Source: Gemmatimonadaceae bacterium
GTDB lineage: Bacteria; Gemmatimonadota; Gemmatimonadetes; Gemmatimonadales; Gemmatimonadaceae
Length of the DNA: 16,257 bases
Direction of reading: 5' to 3'
Assembly: GCA_013361745.1 (NCBI GenBank)
Contig: JABFXM010000533.1
Coordinates: 1 to 16,257 of the forward strand
Shown: positions 7,829 through 14,394 of the stretch, in pieces
How the letters are laid out: every line of letters starts with the position of its first letter
How positions within the stretch are numbered: position 1 is the stretch's first letter
Program-made: the position numbers and the translations under genes
Notes under the pieces: generated by a model
What the model saw: only the letters and a program-made list of their open reading frames with translations
What the model was told of the DNA's origin: nothing
Database searches by the model: none

Positions 7829-7931
7829 GACAGAACGGACCTGCCATGAGCCTAGGGCCAGGGGCACTGTCGCATGAGTCAGTCCTGCGAGCCTGTCCCT
7901 GGCCCTAGCCTCATGGTCGTTCCGTTCTGTC
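7829..7931. repeat. Long imperfect inverted repeat between kinase and pduO
   Basis: The outer arms are 11 bp and perfect (GACAGAACGGA at 7829-7839, TCCGTTCTGTC at 7921-7931). After a 5x5 internal mismatch, the inner arms are 19 bp with one mismatch (7845-7863 against 7897-7915), around a 33-nt loop. The 10-mer CTGCCATGAG also occurs twice as a direct repeat (7813, 7841). The element fills most of the 148-bp gap after the kinase stop, upstream of pduO. There is no U-tract, so it is not a classic terminator. It could be an mRNA-stabilising stem or a dispersed intergenic palindrome. Confidence 0.8.
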
Positions 7932-7942
7932 CTGCTGGCCGT

Positions 7943-9001
7943 TCACCCCGCGAGGCGATCGAAGATTCGTCGCCACCATGATCCCGCGCGCGCGATCGGA
8001 CTGCGGTTGCGCAGCGCGGAGAACGACGTGTGCTCGCCGGGCCGCGCCGAGGGCGGCTGGTAGGTGGCCGGGAAGAGCTGCTGCAGGTGGCCCTGCAGGC
8101 GATCCGGATTTCCGAGCTCGTTCTGCGCGGCGCACCACTCGTCGAGCGCGTGTCCCATCGCGGCGGCGGTCGGGCGGCGGGCCGGGTCCTTCTCGAGCGC
8201 GAGCACGAGGATCTGCTCGAGCTCCGGATCCAGATCCGGGATCAGCGTTGGCAGGCTCGGGATCGGGTGCACCGCGACCTCGTCGATCGCCAGCTCGGTG
8301 ATGTCCTCGGTGAAGAGCGGGGTGAGCGCGAGCATCTCGAAGAGCACGACGCCGACCGAGAACACATCCGTCCGCGCATCGACGCCGAGGCCGAGCATCT
8401 GCTCGGGGCTCATGTAGTGCTTCTTCCCCATGAGCATCGGTCGGCGCTCGGCCGGATCGACGGAGGTACGCGCTTTCGCGATCCCGAAGTCGGCGAGCTT
8501 GATGTGACCGTCCCACGTCGCCATCACGTTCCCCGGGGACACGTCTCGATGCACGATGTCCAGGCGGCGCCCGCGCTGATCGACGAAGTTGTGCGCGAAG
8601 TCGAGCGCGCGGCAGACGCGGCTCGCGACGTACGCGGCCAGCGTCGGAGGGATCGGCGCCCCGAGCTCGTGATGGCGGTCGATGATCGAGCGGAGCGTCG
8701 GTCCCTGGATGAACTCCATCGCGATGAAGTACCGGCCGTTCACCTCGCCGAGCTGGTAGATCTGGACGACGTTGCCGTGCACGAGGTTCGCCGAGAGCTT
8801 CGCCTCGTCGACGAAGAGCTGGAGGAACTCCTCGCGCCGCGCGTAATGGGGGTGGATGACCTTGAGCGCGGTGCGCTTGGTGAAGCCCACGGGCCCGAGC
8901 TGCTCCGCCTCGTAGACGGTCGCCATCCCTCCCTCGGCGATCTTGCGCACGAGCCGGAACTGGCCCGGATACTCGAGGATCGGCGCGTCGGTGAGGTCCA
9001 T
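7943..9001 (-). CDS. Soluble Ser/Thr protein kinase (PknB/Pkn2-like)
   Basis: The 352-residue protein contains a complete eukaryotic-type kinase domain. It has the Gly-rich loop IAEGGMATVYEA (21-32), catalytic K47 in TALKVIH, HRDVSPGNVM (151-160, D153 and N158), DFGIAKA (171-177), SPEQMLGLGVDARTDVFSVG (198-217) and a final Arg in DPARRPT. All catalytic residues are present, so it should be active. Unlike PknB it has no transmembrane helix or PASTA repeats; the C-terminal 60 residues are a short basic tail. The ATG at 9001 (MDLTDAPILEYPGQF) is chosen because the in-frame extension upstream to 9127 translates the tandem repeat element. It is divergent from the ferredoxin reductase; no substrate or cognate phosphatase is nearby. 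Confidence 0.93.
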   Translation of the reverse strand: MDLTDAPILEYPGQFRLVRKIAEGGMATVYEAEQLGPVGFTKRTALKVIHPHYARREEFLQLFVDEAKLSANLVHGNVVQIYQLGEVNGRYFIAMEFIQGPTLRSIIDRHHELGAPIPPTLAAYVASRVCRALDFAHNFVDQRGRRLDIVHRDVSPGNVMATWDGHIKLADFGIAKARTSVDPAERRPMLMGKKHYMSPEQMLGLGVDARTDVFSVGVVLFEMLALTPLFTEDITELAIDEVAVHPIPSLPTLIPDLDPELEQILVLALEKDPARRPTAAAMGHALDEWCAAQNELGNPDRLQGHLQQLFPATYQPPSARPGEHTSFSALRNRSPIARAGSWWRRIFDRLAG

Positions 9002-9044
9002 GTCGGTATGACGATCATCCGATGGCCGGCGTCCCGCGCCGGCC

Positions 9045-9160
9045 GGCTGGAAGCTGGAGGCTGAAAGCTGGAGGCTGAAAGCTGGAGGCGACCGCGATGG
9101 TGGCGGGGCGGGACGGTGTTCGCTCATGGCCTATCGCCTCCAGCCTATCGCCTCCAGCCT
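9045..9160. repeat. 14-bp tandem repeats in inverted arrangement
   Basis: Left array: GCTGGAGGCTGAAA at 9053-9066 and 9067-9080, plus a partial copy at 9081-9089, preceded by the degenerate GGCTGGAA. Right array: CCTATCGCCTCCAG at 9130-9143 and 9144-9157. Both have a 14-bp period and share a 9-bp core in opposite orientation (GCTGGAGGC and GCCTCCAGC), so the arrays can pair in several registers. They occupy the divergent spacer between the kinase and the ferredoxin reductase (9002-9211). Promoters for both genes must lie in or beside the element; I see no clear -35/-10 pair. Confidence 0.85.
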
Positions 9161-9211
9161 GGCGACGCTCGGAGCCTTGTACGGCACCTCGCGTCCGATG
9201 AGCTTTCGCGC

Positions 9212-10228
9212 ATGCCAACGGACATCAGCGACATCACGATCATCGGCGGCGGACCGACGGGGATGTTCGCCGCGTTCTACGCCGGGATGCGCGGCGCGAC
9301 GGCGCGCATCATCGACGCGCTGCCGGAGCTCGGCGGCCAGCTCGCCGCGCTCTACCCCGAGAAATACATCTTCGACGTCGCCGGCTTCCCGAAGGTCCTC
9401 GCGAAGGACCTCGTCGGATCGCTCGCCGAGCAGATGCGGCAGTTCCAGCCCGACGTGCAGCTCGGGCAGCGCGTCGTCGCGCTCGAGGAGGAGGACGGCC
9501 ATTTCGTGCTCGTCACCGACACCGGTCGCCACCCGACGCGCGCGATCGTCGTCGCGGCGGGGATCGGCGCATTCTCCCCGCGCCGCCTGCCGCAGAAGGC
9601 CGCCGAGCCCTGGTACGGGCGCGGGATTCACGACGTCGTCACGAGCCCCGAGTCCTATCGCGGCAAGCGCGTCGTGATCATCGGCGGGGGCGACTCCGCC
9701 TTCGACTGGGCGTCGCAGCTCGCCGGGAAGGCGCAGCGCGTGACGCTCGTCCATCGGAGCGACCGCTTCCGCGCGCACGCGGCGACGGTGAAGGAAGTCG
9801 AGAAAGCCGCGGCGACGGGTCAGGCCGAGATCCTCACCTTCCACGAGCTGGCCGACGTCGTCTGCGAGGGGGAGCGGATGTGCGGCCTCGTGCTGCGTGA
9901 CGTCAAGCAGAAGACGACGCGTACCGTCGACGCCGACGTCGTGCTTCCGATGCTCGGCTTCGTCAGCGACCTCGGAACGTTAGGCTCCTGGGGACTGACG
10001 CTGCAGAAGGACGAGATCGTCGTCAACAGCCAGATGGAGACGGGCCGCCCCGGGATCTACGCCGCCGGCGACGTCACCACGTATCCGGGGAAGCTGAAGC
10101 TCATCGCCGCCGGCTTCTCCGAGGCCGCGATCGCCGTGAACCAGGCGGTGCACTGGATCTACCCCGAGAAGAAGGTCGCCCCCGGCCACTCGTCGAACAT
10201 GGCGGTCTTCGGGCAGAGCGACGACTGA
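9212..10228 (+). CDS. Ferredoxin/flavodoxin-NADP reductase, thioredoxin-reductase-like (type 2)
   Basis: This 338-residue flavoprotein exchanges electrons between NADPH and ferredoxin or flavodoxin. The FAD-binding Rossmann motif is ITIIGGGPTGMFAAFYAG (8-25), the NADPH motif is VVIIGGGDSAFDW (154-166), and the second FAD motif is GIYAAGDVTTYPGKLKLI (281-298). The redox CxxC of thioredoxin reductases is absent. The C-terminal extension PGHSSNMAVFG (324-334) is typical of YumC-type reductases. The ATG at 9212 is chosen because the Rossmann strand starts within ten residues; the longer frame from 9116 passes through the repeat element. No strong ribosome binding site is visible. It ends in a hairpin repeat facing the convergent small membrane protein gene. 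Confidence 0.94.
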   Translation: MPTDISDITIIGGGPTGMFAAFYAGMRGATARIIDALPELGGQLAALYPEKYIFDVAGFPKVLAKDLVGSLAEQMRQFQPDVQLGQRVVALEEEDGHFVLVTDTGRHPTRAIVVAAGIGAFSPRRLPQKAAEPWYGRGIHDVVTSPESYRGKRVVIIGGGDSAFDWASQLAGKAQRVTLVHRSDRFRAHAATVKEVEKAAATGQAEILTFHELADVVCEGERMCGLVLRDVKQKTTRTVDADVVLPMLGFVSDLGTLGSWGLTLQKDEIVVNSQMETGRPGIYAAGDVTTYPGKLKLIAAGFSEAAIAVNQAVHWIYPEKKVAPGHSSNMAVFGQSDD

Positions 10229-10233
10229 ACTGA

Positions 10234-10310
10234 AGGGGAGTAAGGAGGGTGAGGAGAGTAAGGGGAGTAAGGGCTTACTCCCCTTACTCTCCTTACTCCC
10301 CTTACTCTCC
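10234..10310. repeat. GAGTAAGG-type tandem/inverted repeat at a convergent gene end
   Basis: The left side consists of copies of GGRGAGTAAG-like units and the right side is their reverse complement. The core is a perfect 19-bp inverted repeat, GGAGAGTAAGGGGAGTAAG (10253-10271) with its complement (10274-10292), around a 2-nt loop. Imperfect further copies flank it on both sides. It begins 6 bp after the ferredoxin reductase stop and runs into the stop codon of the facing minus-strand gene. It probably acts as a bidirectional terminator-like hairpin, though a U-tract is lacking. Confidence 0.88.
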
Positions 10311-10627
10311 TATTCTCGGACGCGGATCGTCACTCCGAACCGCGGCCGCAGGGCGCGATAGGCGGCGGCGCGGCGCTCGCGCGCGGTCGCGGCGGCCTCG
10401 CGGCCGAGTCGCTTCGCCAGCTCGTGCTCGAAGCGTTCGATGCGGGCGTCGGCGGGATACGGCTGCCCCGCGTCCCGCTCGCCGAGCCACTGCTCGCGCG
10501 GACGGACGGGCTGCGCGAGATCCGGCATTGGAAACGCGAGCGATCGCTGCGCGCGGGCGATCAGCCCCGCTGTCAGCACCGCGCCGAGTATCCCTCCGAT
10601 CACGAACGCAACCGCGACGACCACCAT
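10310..10627 (-). CDS. Small single-pass membrane protein of unknown function
   Basis: The protein has 105 residues from the ATG at 10627. That start is preceded by GGAGG five bases upstream, the best ribosome binding site here. The ATG at 10639 would add four residues but has no such site. The N-terminus is one hydrophobic helix (VVVAVAFVIGGILGAVLTAG), followed by a charged tail of about 75 residues likely to be cytoplasmic and helical (RIERFEHELAKRLGREAAA). The family is not recognised. Its TAG stop overlaps the end of the tandem/inverted repeat. Confidence 0.65.
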   Translation of the reverse strand: MVVVAVAFVIGGILGAVLTAGLIARAQRSLAFPMPDLAQPVRPREQWLGERDAGQPYPADARIERFEHELAKRLGREAAATARERRAAAYRALRPRFGVTIRVRE

Positions 10628-10647
10628 CTGCGCCTCCATCGGCGTGG

Positions 10648-10683
10648 AATGAGCGGGGCGACGACGGTGTCGGCCCGCTCATT
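10648..10683 (-). terminator. 10-bp hairpin upstream of the small membrane protein gene
   Basis: AATGAGCGGG (10648-10657) pairs perfectly with CCCGCTCATT (10674-10683), and an inner CGAC/GTCG can extend the fold. On the minus strand it lies about 88 bp after the stop of the YbjQ-like gene and about 20 bp before the start at 10627. It could be a terminator of the upstream operon or a leader hairpin of the small gene. No U-tract follows. Confidence 0.45.
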
Positions 10684-10770
10684 CAGAGGACGCCGCGGCG
10701 CGCGCCCTCGTCACGCGAAGATCGGTGTGCGAAGCACGACGCGCCGCGCTGCCTCGCGACGCGTCGATCG

Positions 10771-11220
10771 TCAGCGCGGCGCCGATCCTTCCCTCGTCTG
10801 CGCGACCGTCGATTCGGGTTCGTAGCGGATCGCGACGGCGCGCTCGAATTCCTTTAGCTCGGCATCGTCCCCGTCGCCGACGATCGCCGTGGAGCTGCCG
10901 TTCTTTCCCCCGATGATCACGCCCACGTTCGTGCCACCGCCCCGGGCCACCGCGCCGCGCGCGTTGAGCAGGATGATCCCGTTCGCGCCCATCTTTGCCG
11001 CCTTCTCGCGCAGCGCCCTCGCCGACCGGCGGTCGCTGCTGACGATTGCCTCGACACGCATCATCGCGATCTCGACGTACTTCGTCGGGACGTTCGTCGC
11101 GAAGAAGCGGACGGAGTCCGCCGGTTCCCGCACTCGAGCGGCTGGATCCGCGCTCAACGTGATCCTGCGCACCATCGCGCCCACTCGCGGGGACGCCGGA
11201 ACGTCACTGCGAGTGGGCAT
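10771..11220 (-). CDS. Small YbjQ/RcsF-like protein of unknown function
   Basis: The protein has 149 residues. The core, DSVRFFATNVPTKYVEIAMM (35-54) then ALREKAAKMGANGIILLNAR (69-88), resembles the alpha/beta fold of YbjQ-, RcsF- and DUF4156-type proteins, where a small protein ends in a KAxxxGANAII helix-strand. Relatives with this pattern are usually lipoproteins, but this start has no signal peptide or lipobox (MPTRSDVPASPRVGAMVRRI). A downstream in-frame ATG (residue 16) does not create one. A Gly/Thr-rich stretch (ARGGGTNVGVIIGGKNGSS) follows the core. It starts 11 bp after the stop of the MazG-like gene and is probably co-transcribed with it. The function is unknown. Confidence 0.7.
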   Translation of the reverse strand: MPTRSDVPASPRVGAMVRRITLSADPAARVREPADSVRFFATNVPTKYVEIAMMRVEAIVSSDRRSARALREKAAKMGANGIILLNARGAVARGGGTNVGVIIGGKNGSSTAIVGDGDDAELKEFERAVAIRYEPESTVAQTREGSAPR

Positions 11221-11231
11221 AGGTTGAGGGA

Positions 11232-11561
11232 TCAGGCGTCGGGGGTCGGCTCCTGAGCGCCGGGACTGAAACCCCGGGGATAGCGCGCGTGAAGCTTCGC
11301 GATGTTGCGCTCCGCCACCTCGTCGAGGGTGACGCCGAGCGCGGTCGCGACCATCGCGAGGCACCAGAGCGCGTCGCCGAGCTCGATCACCACTTGCTCG
11401 CGGTCGAGCGCGCGCTGCTGGAAGCGATGCTTGCGGATGCTGGCGAGGACCTCGCCCGCCTCCTCGGCGAGCCCCGCGGCCGCGTCGAGCAGCCGGTCCT
11501 CGGCGGAGAGCGCCGGGTTGACCGTGCGTGAGGCCCGGACCTGGTAGTCGGAGAGAGACAT
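11232..11561 (-). CDS. MazG-like nucleotide pyrophosphohydrolase
   Basis: This 109-residue all-helical protein has the MazG-superfamily metal-binding signature: GLAEEAGEV (30-38, E33/E34/E37), then VIELGDALWCLAMVATALG (58-76, E60/D63), then VAERNIAKLHARYPRGF. Such single-domain proteins hydrolyse nucleoside triphosphates to monophosphates and pyrophosphate, often house-cleaning aberrant dNTPs; the substrate here is inferred. The ATG at 11561 (MSLSDYQ) is chosen over an in-frame start at 11729 because the extension is Arg/Ser-rich shadow sequence reaching across the divergent aldo/keto reductase start. It is followed 11 bp later by the YbjQ-like gene. The 106-bp gap to the aldo/keto reductase must carry divergent promoters. 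Confidence 0.88.
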   Translation of the reverse strand: MSLSDYQVRASRTVNPALSAEDRLLDAAAGLAEEAGEVLASIRKHRFQQRALDREQVVIELGDALWCLAMVATALGVTLDEVAERNIAKLHARYPRGFSPGAQEPTPDA

Positions 11562-11667
11562 GGCCTGAAGATACGCCGAGCCGCGGAAGCGACGAGTGGG
11601 ACGCCTCGCTGGAACATCCCGTGCAGCGGAAGCGCTCTTCACGGCACGGCAACCACGTGAGGAAACA

Positions 11668-12669
<1,002 letters not shown>

Positions 12670-12711
12670 GCGCGTCGCGCTGTAGCGGCAACATGAACGT
12701 CGGGTAAACGC

Positions 12712-12734
12712 GGACGGCGTTGCCCGCGCCGTCC
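12712..12734 (+). terminator. Hairpin after the aldo/keto reductase
   Basis: GGACGGCG (12712-12719) and CGCCGTCC (12727-12734) form an 8-bp GC stem with a 7-nt loop, 42 bp after the stop codon. It is followed by CTCCGTCGC rather than a run of T, so it is at best a weak or factor-assisted terminator. It also lies just before the start of the next small gene and could belong to that leader. Confidence 0.35.
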
Positions 12735-12760
12735 CTCCGTCGCTACGTTGGTGGGACATC

Positions 12761-13081
12761 ATGCCGCCCCGTCCCCGCCGTGAGCTTTTCGACTTCGCCA
12801 AGAAGTTCGTCGCCGACCGCATCGACGACGATCCCTTCGGGCTGAACGAGGAGTTCGCGCCGCCACGCCTGACGTCAAAGGCCATCACGAGCATCCCACT
12901 CATGTCCCGCTCCCGCGAGAAGATCCTCAACAACCTCGACGAGATGTACCGCGAGGCATTCGAGCGCGCGAAGGCGACGGGCGACGCGAGCCAGATGGCC
13001 GCGCTCGACTTCGCCTACCGCCGCGAGCAGCTCTACTTCGAGATCCTCCTCGACGTCCGCGACGCGATGGAGCGGCGATAG
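12761..13081 (+). CDS. Small soluble hypothetical protein
   Basis: This 106-residue charged protein has no signal peptide or membrane segment. The N-terminus is basic (PPRPRRELFDFAKKFVADR). The middle contains the less biased FGLNEEFAPP and LTSKAITSIPLMSRS. The C-terminal half is predicted helical (REKILNNLDEMYREAFERAK, then LDFAYRREQLYFEILLDVRD). The composition and GC3-rich codons look like a real protein, but the family is not recognised. The ATG is 10 bp after GTTGGTGGG, a weak ribosome binding site. The gene ends 15 bp before the GAGTAAGG-type repeat and converges on the TerC gene. Confidence 0.7.
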   Translation: MPPRPRRELFDFAKKFVADRIDDDPFGLNEEFAPPRLTSKAITSIPLMSRSREKILNNLDEMYREAFERAKATGDASQMAALDFAYRREQLYFEILLDVRDAMERR

Positions 13082-13095
13082 GACGCAGGAGAGTG

Positions 13096-13182
13096 AGGAG
13101 AGTAAGGCGAGTAAGGGGAGTAAGGAACGGCCACCTGGCAGTCACTTACTCCCCTTACTCCCCTAACTCGCCTTACTCTCCT
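13096..13182. repeat. Second GAGTAAGG-type tandem/inverted repeat, overlapping the TerC 3' end
   Basis: The left arm (13096-13124) reads as GAGAGTAAG, GCGAGTAAG and GGGAGTAAG units. The right arm (13145-13182) is the reverse complement with one extra unit (CCCCTAACTC) inserted. The arms flank a 20-nt loop and pair over the full 29-nt left arm. It lies at a convergent gene junction like the copy at 10234-10310 and uses the same units. The right arm encodes the last residues of the TerC protein (QESKAS) and its stop codon. Confidence 0.88.
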
Positions 13183-14086
13183 GCCTCCAGATCAGCGATG
13201 CCGCGATCGAGAGGCCGAGCGTCACGACGATCACGATGAGCGACGCGAGAATCGGCACCGTGAACCACTTCTCCCCGAGCATCTTCACGCCGATGAAGCT
13301 CAGGATCACGGCCAGCCCGTACTTCAGCAGATAGAAGCGCTGCACCACGTCGGCGAGCAGGAAGTACATCGAGCGCAGGCCGAGGATGGCGAAGATGTTC
13401 GACGTGTAGACGATGAACGGATCGCGCGTCACCGCGAAGATCGCCGGGATGGAATCGATCGCGAAGATCAGGTCCGTGAACTCGACCAGCACGAGCACCA
13501 GGAGCAGCGGCGTTGCGACGCGGCGCCCGTTCTCGATGCTGAAGAACTTCTGGCCGTTGTACTCCGACGTCACGGGAAGGACCCGCCGCACCATGCGGAC
13601 GATCGGATTCTCCTCGCCGTTGAAGTCGTCGTCCCCCTTGAACGCCATCCGCACGCCGGTGACGACGAGCATCGCGCCGAAGATGTAGAGCACCCAGTGG
13701 AAGCGCGCGAGCAGCAGGGTGCCGAGGCCGATGAACGTGCCGCGCATGACCAGCGCGCCGACGATCCCCCAGAAGAGCACGCGGTGCTGATACTTCTGCG
13801 GGATGCGGAAGTAGGAGAAGATCAGCACGATCACGAAGATGTTGTCGACGCTGAGCGACTCCTCGATCACGTAGCCCGTGACGAAGGTCAGCGCCGCGTG
13901 CGTCGAATGCAGCGCCCAGAGTCCCGCCGCGAAGATCATCGCCAGCGTGACCCAGACCCCGACCCAGATCCCCGCTTCCCGCGGCCGCACCACGTGCGCC
14001 TTGCGGTGGAAGATCCCGAGGTCGAGGGAGAGCATCGCGAGGACGAACGCGTTGAACCCGACCCAGAACCAGATGTTCGTTGCCAT
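13163..14086 (-). CDS. TerC-family integral membrane protein (Alx-like)
   Basis: The protein has 307 residues and about eight to nine transmembrane helices. Family signatures are the acidic motif VIEESLSVDNIFVIVLIFSY (73-92), MRGTFIGLGTLLL (114-126), FTDLIFAIDSIPAIFAVT (203-220) and ILGLRSMYFLL (234-244). Acidic residues within the helices fit the role of Alx/TerC proteins in manganese or metal-ion export and tellurium-resistance loci. The ATG at 14086 has the ribosome binding site GGGGAGG three bases upstream. A frame reaching 14185 would translate the terminator hairpin and is rejected. The leader carries a candidate manganese riboswitch, which strongly supports a Mn-linked role. The last six codons come from a repeat element. 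Confidence 0.94.
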   Translation of the reverse strand: MATNIWFWVGFNAFVLAMLSLDLGIFHRKAHVVRPREAGIWVGVWVTLAMIFAAGLWALHSTHAALTFVTGYVIEESLSVDNIFVIVLIFSYFRIPQKYQHRVLFWGIVGALVMRGTFIGLGTLLLARFHWVLYIFGAMLVVTGVRMAFKGDDDFNGEENPIVRMVRRVLPVTSEYNGQKFFSIENGRRVATPLLLVLVLVEFTDLIFAIDSIPAIFAVTRDPFIVYTSNIFAILGLRSMYFLLADVVQRFYLLKYGLAVILSFIGVKMLGEKWFTVPILASLIVIVVTLGLSIAASLIWRQESKAS

Positions 14087-14124
14087 CGGCCTCCCCGCCG
14101 CGGTGTCTCGTCCCCGGCACGGGG

Positions 14125-14176
14125 AAAAAAGAAAGCGAGACCCTACGGCACGTTGTTCGTGACGTAGTGGTCTCGC
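14125..14176 (-). terminator. Intrinsic terminator in the TerC leader (expression platform)
   Basis: On the minus strand GCGAGACC-A-CTACG pairs with CGTAG-GGTCTCGC (13 bp with one bulged A). A nested CACG/CGTG stem and AACAA loop sit inside, and TTTCTTTTTT follows at once. This is the best intrinsic terminator in the window. It lies between the riboswitch candidate and the TerC start and would stop transcription before the gene, as expected for attenuation. There is no upstream minus-strand gene that needs a terminator here. Confidence 0.9.
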
Positions 14177-14292
14177 CAGGGTCACCGACCCGTCGAACGA
14201 CCGGGAGCGCCGCGGCGCTCCGTGATGACGATCGTCCGCCCCGGCTCCGCGCGCTGTTCACTCGCGTGATGCCGGCAGGCTACTCCCCACTG
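14166..14292 (-). promoter_or_regulatory. Candidate yybP-ykoY (manganese) riboswitch aptamer
   Basis: The minus strand reads AGTGGGGAGTAGCC, which contains the GGGGAGUAG core (14280-14288) typical of this class. The region then has a GC-rich helical segment, GTCATCACGG (similar to the conserved second loop) and a 3' GGCGAGACC as seen in class members. P1 can form between AGTGG (14287-14291) and CCACT (14166-14170). That CCACT lies within the terminator's 5' arm, so P1 and the terminator exclude each other. Mn binding would stabilise P1 and permit read-through. The placement in front of a TerC gene fits the known Mn-homeostasis regulon of this class. I did not run a covariance-model search. 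Confidence 0.75.
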
Positions 14293-14300
14293 TTCGCCGA

Positions 14301-14329
14301 ACGCAAACATCCTCCGCGCGCCGCGTCAA
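14301..14329 (-). promoter_or_regulatory. Possible promoter for the TerC transcript
   Basis: TTGACG (plus-strand 14324-14329) is a near-consensus -35 box. It would place a start site just upstream of the aptamer at about 14292-14296. The expected -10 position reads only TTTGCG or TTGCGT, so the assignment is weak. The rest of the 308-bp spacer (14087-14394) holds the aptamer and terminator, plus about 65 bp before the amidohydrolase with no clear signal. Confidence 0.3.
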
Positions 14330-14394
14330 GCTCGGCCCGCATCTGTTGCCGGTGCCGCGGGGCAGGGCTACCATTGGAAACTCTCCCCCAGCTC

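Noticed and set aside
7795..7942. Cobalamin riboswitch before pduO
   Set aside because: The spacer is only 148 bp and filled by a simple long stem; I could not find the conserved B12-box sequence.
9002..9127. N-terminal extension of the kinase frame
   Set aside because: It translates the 14-bp repeat array (SLQLSASSFQP); the conserved kinase sequence starts after the ATG at 9001.
14087..14394. Upstream extensions of the TerC and amidohydrolase frames
   Set aside because: Both would translate the riboswitch and terminator. The TerC start has a strong ribosome binding site and the amidohydrolase start begins a lipoprotein signal peptide.
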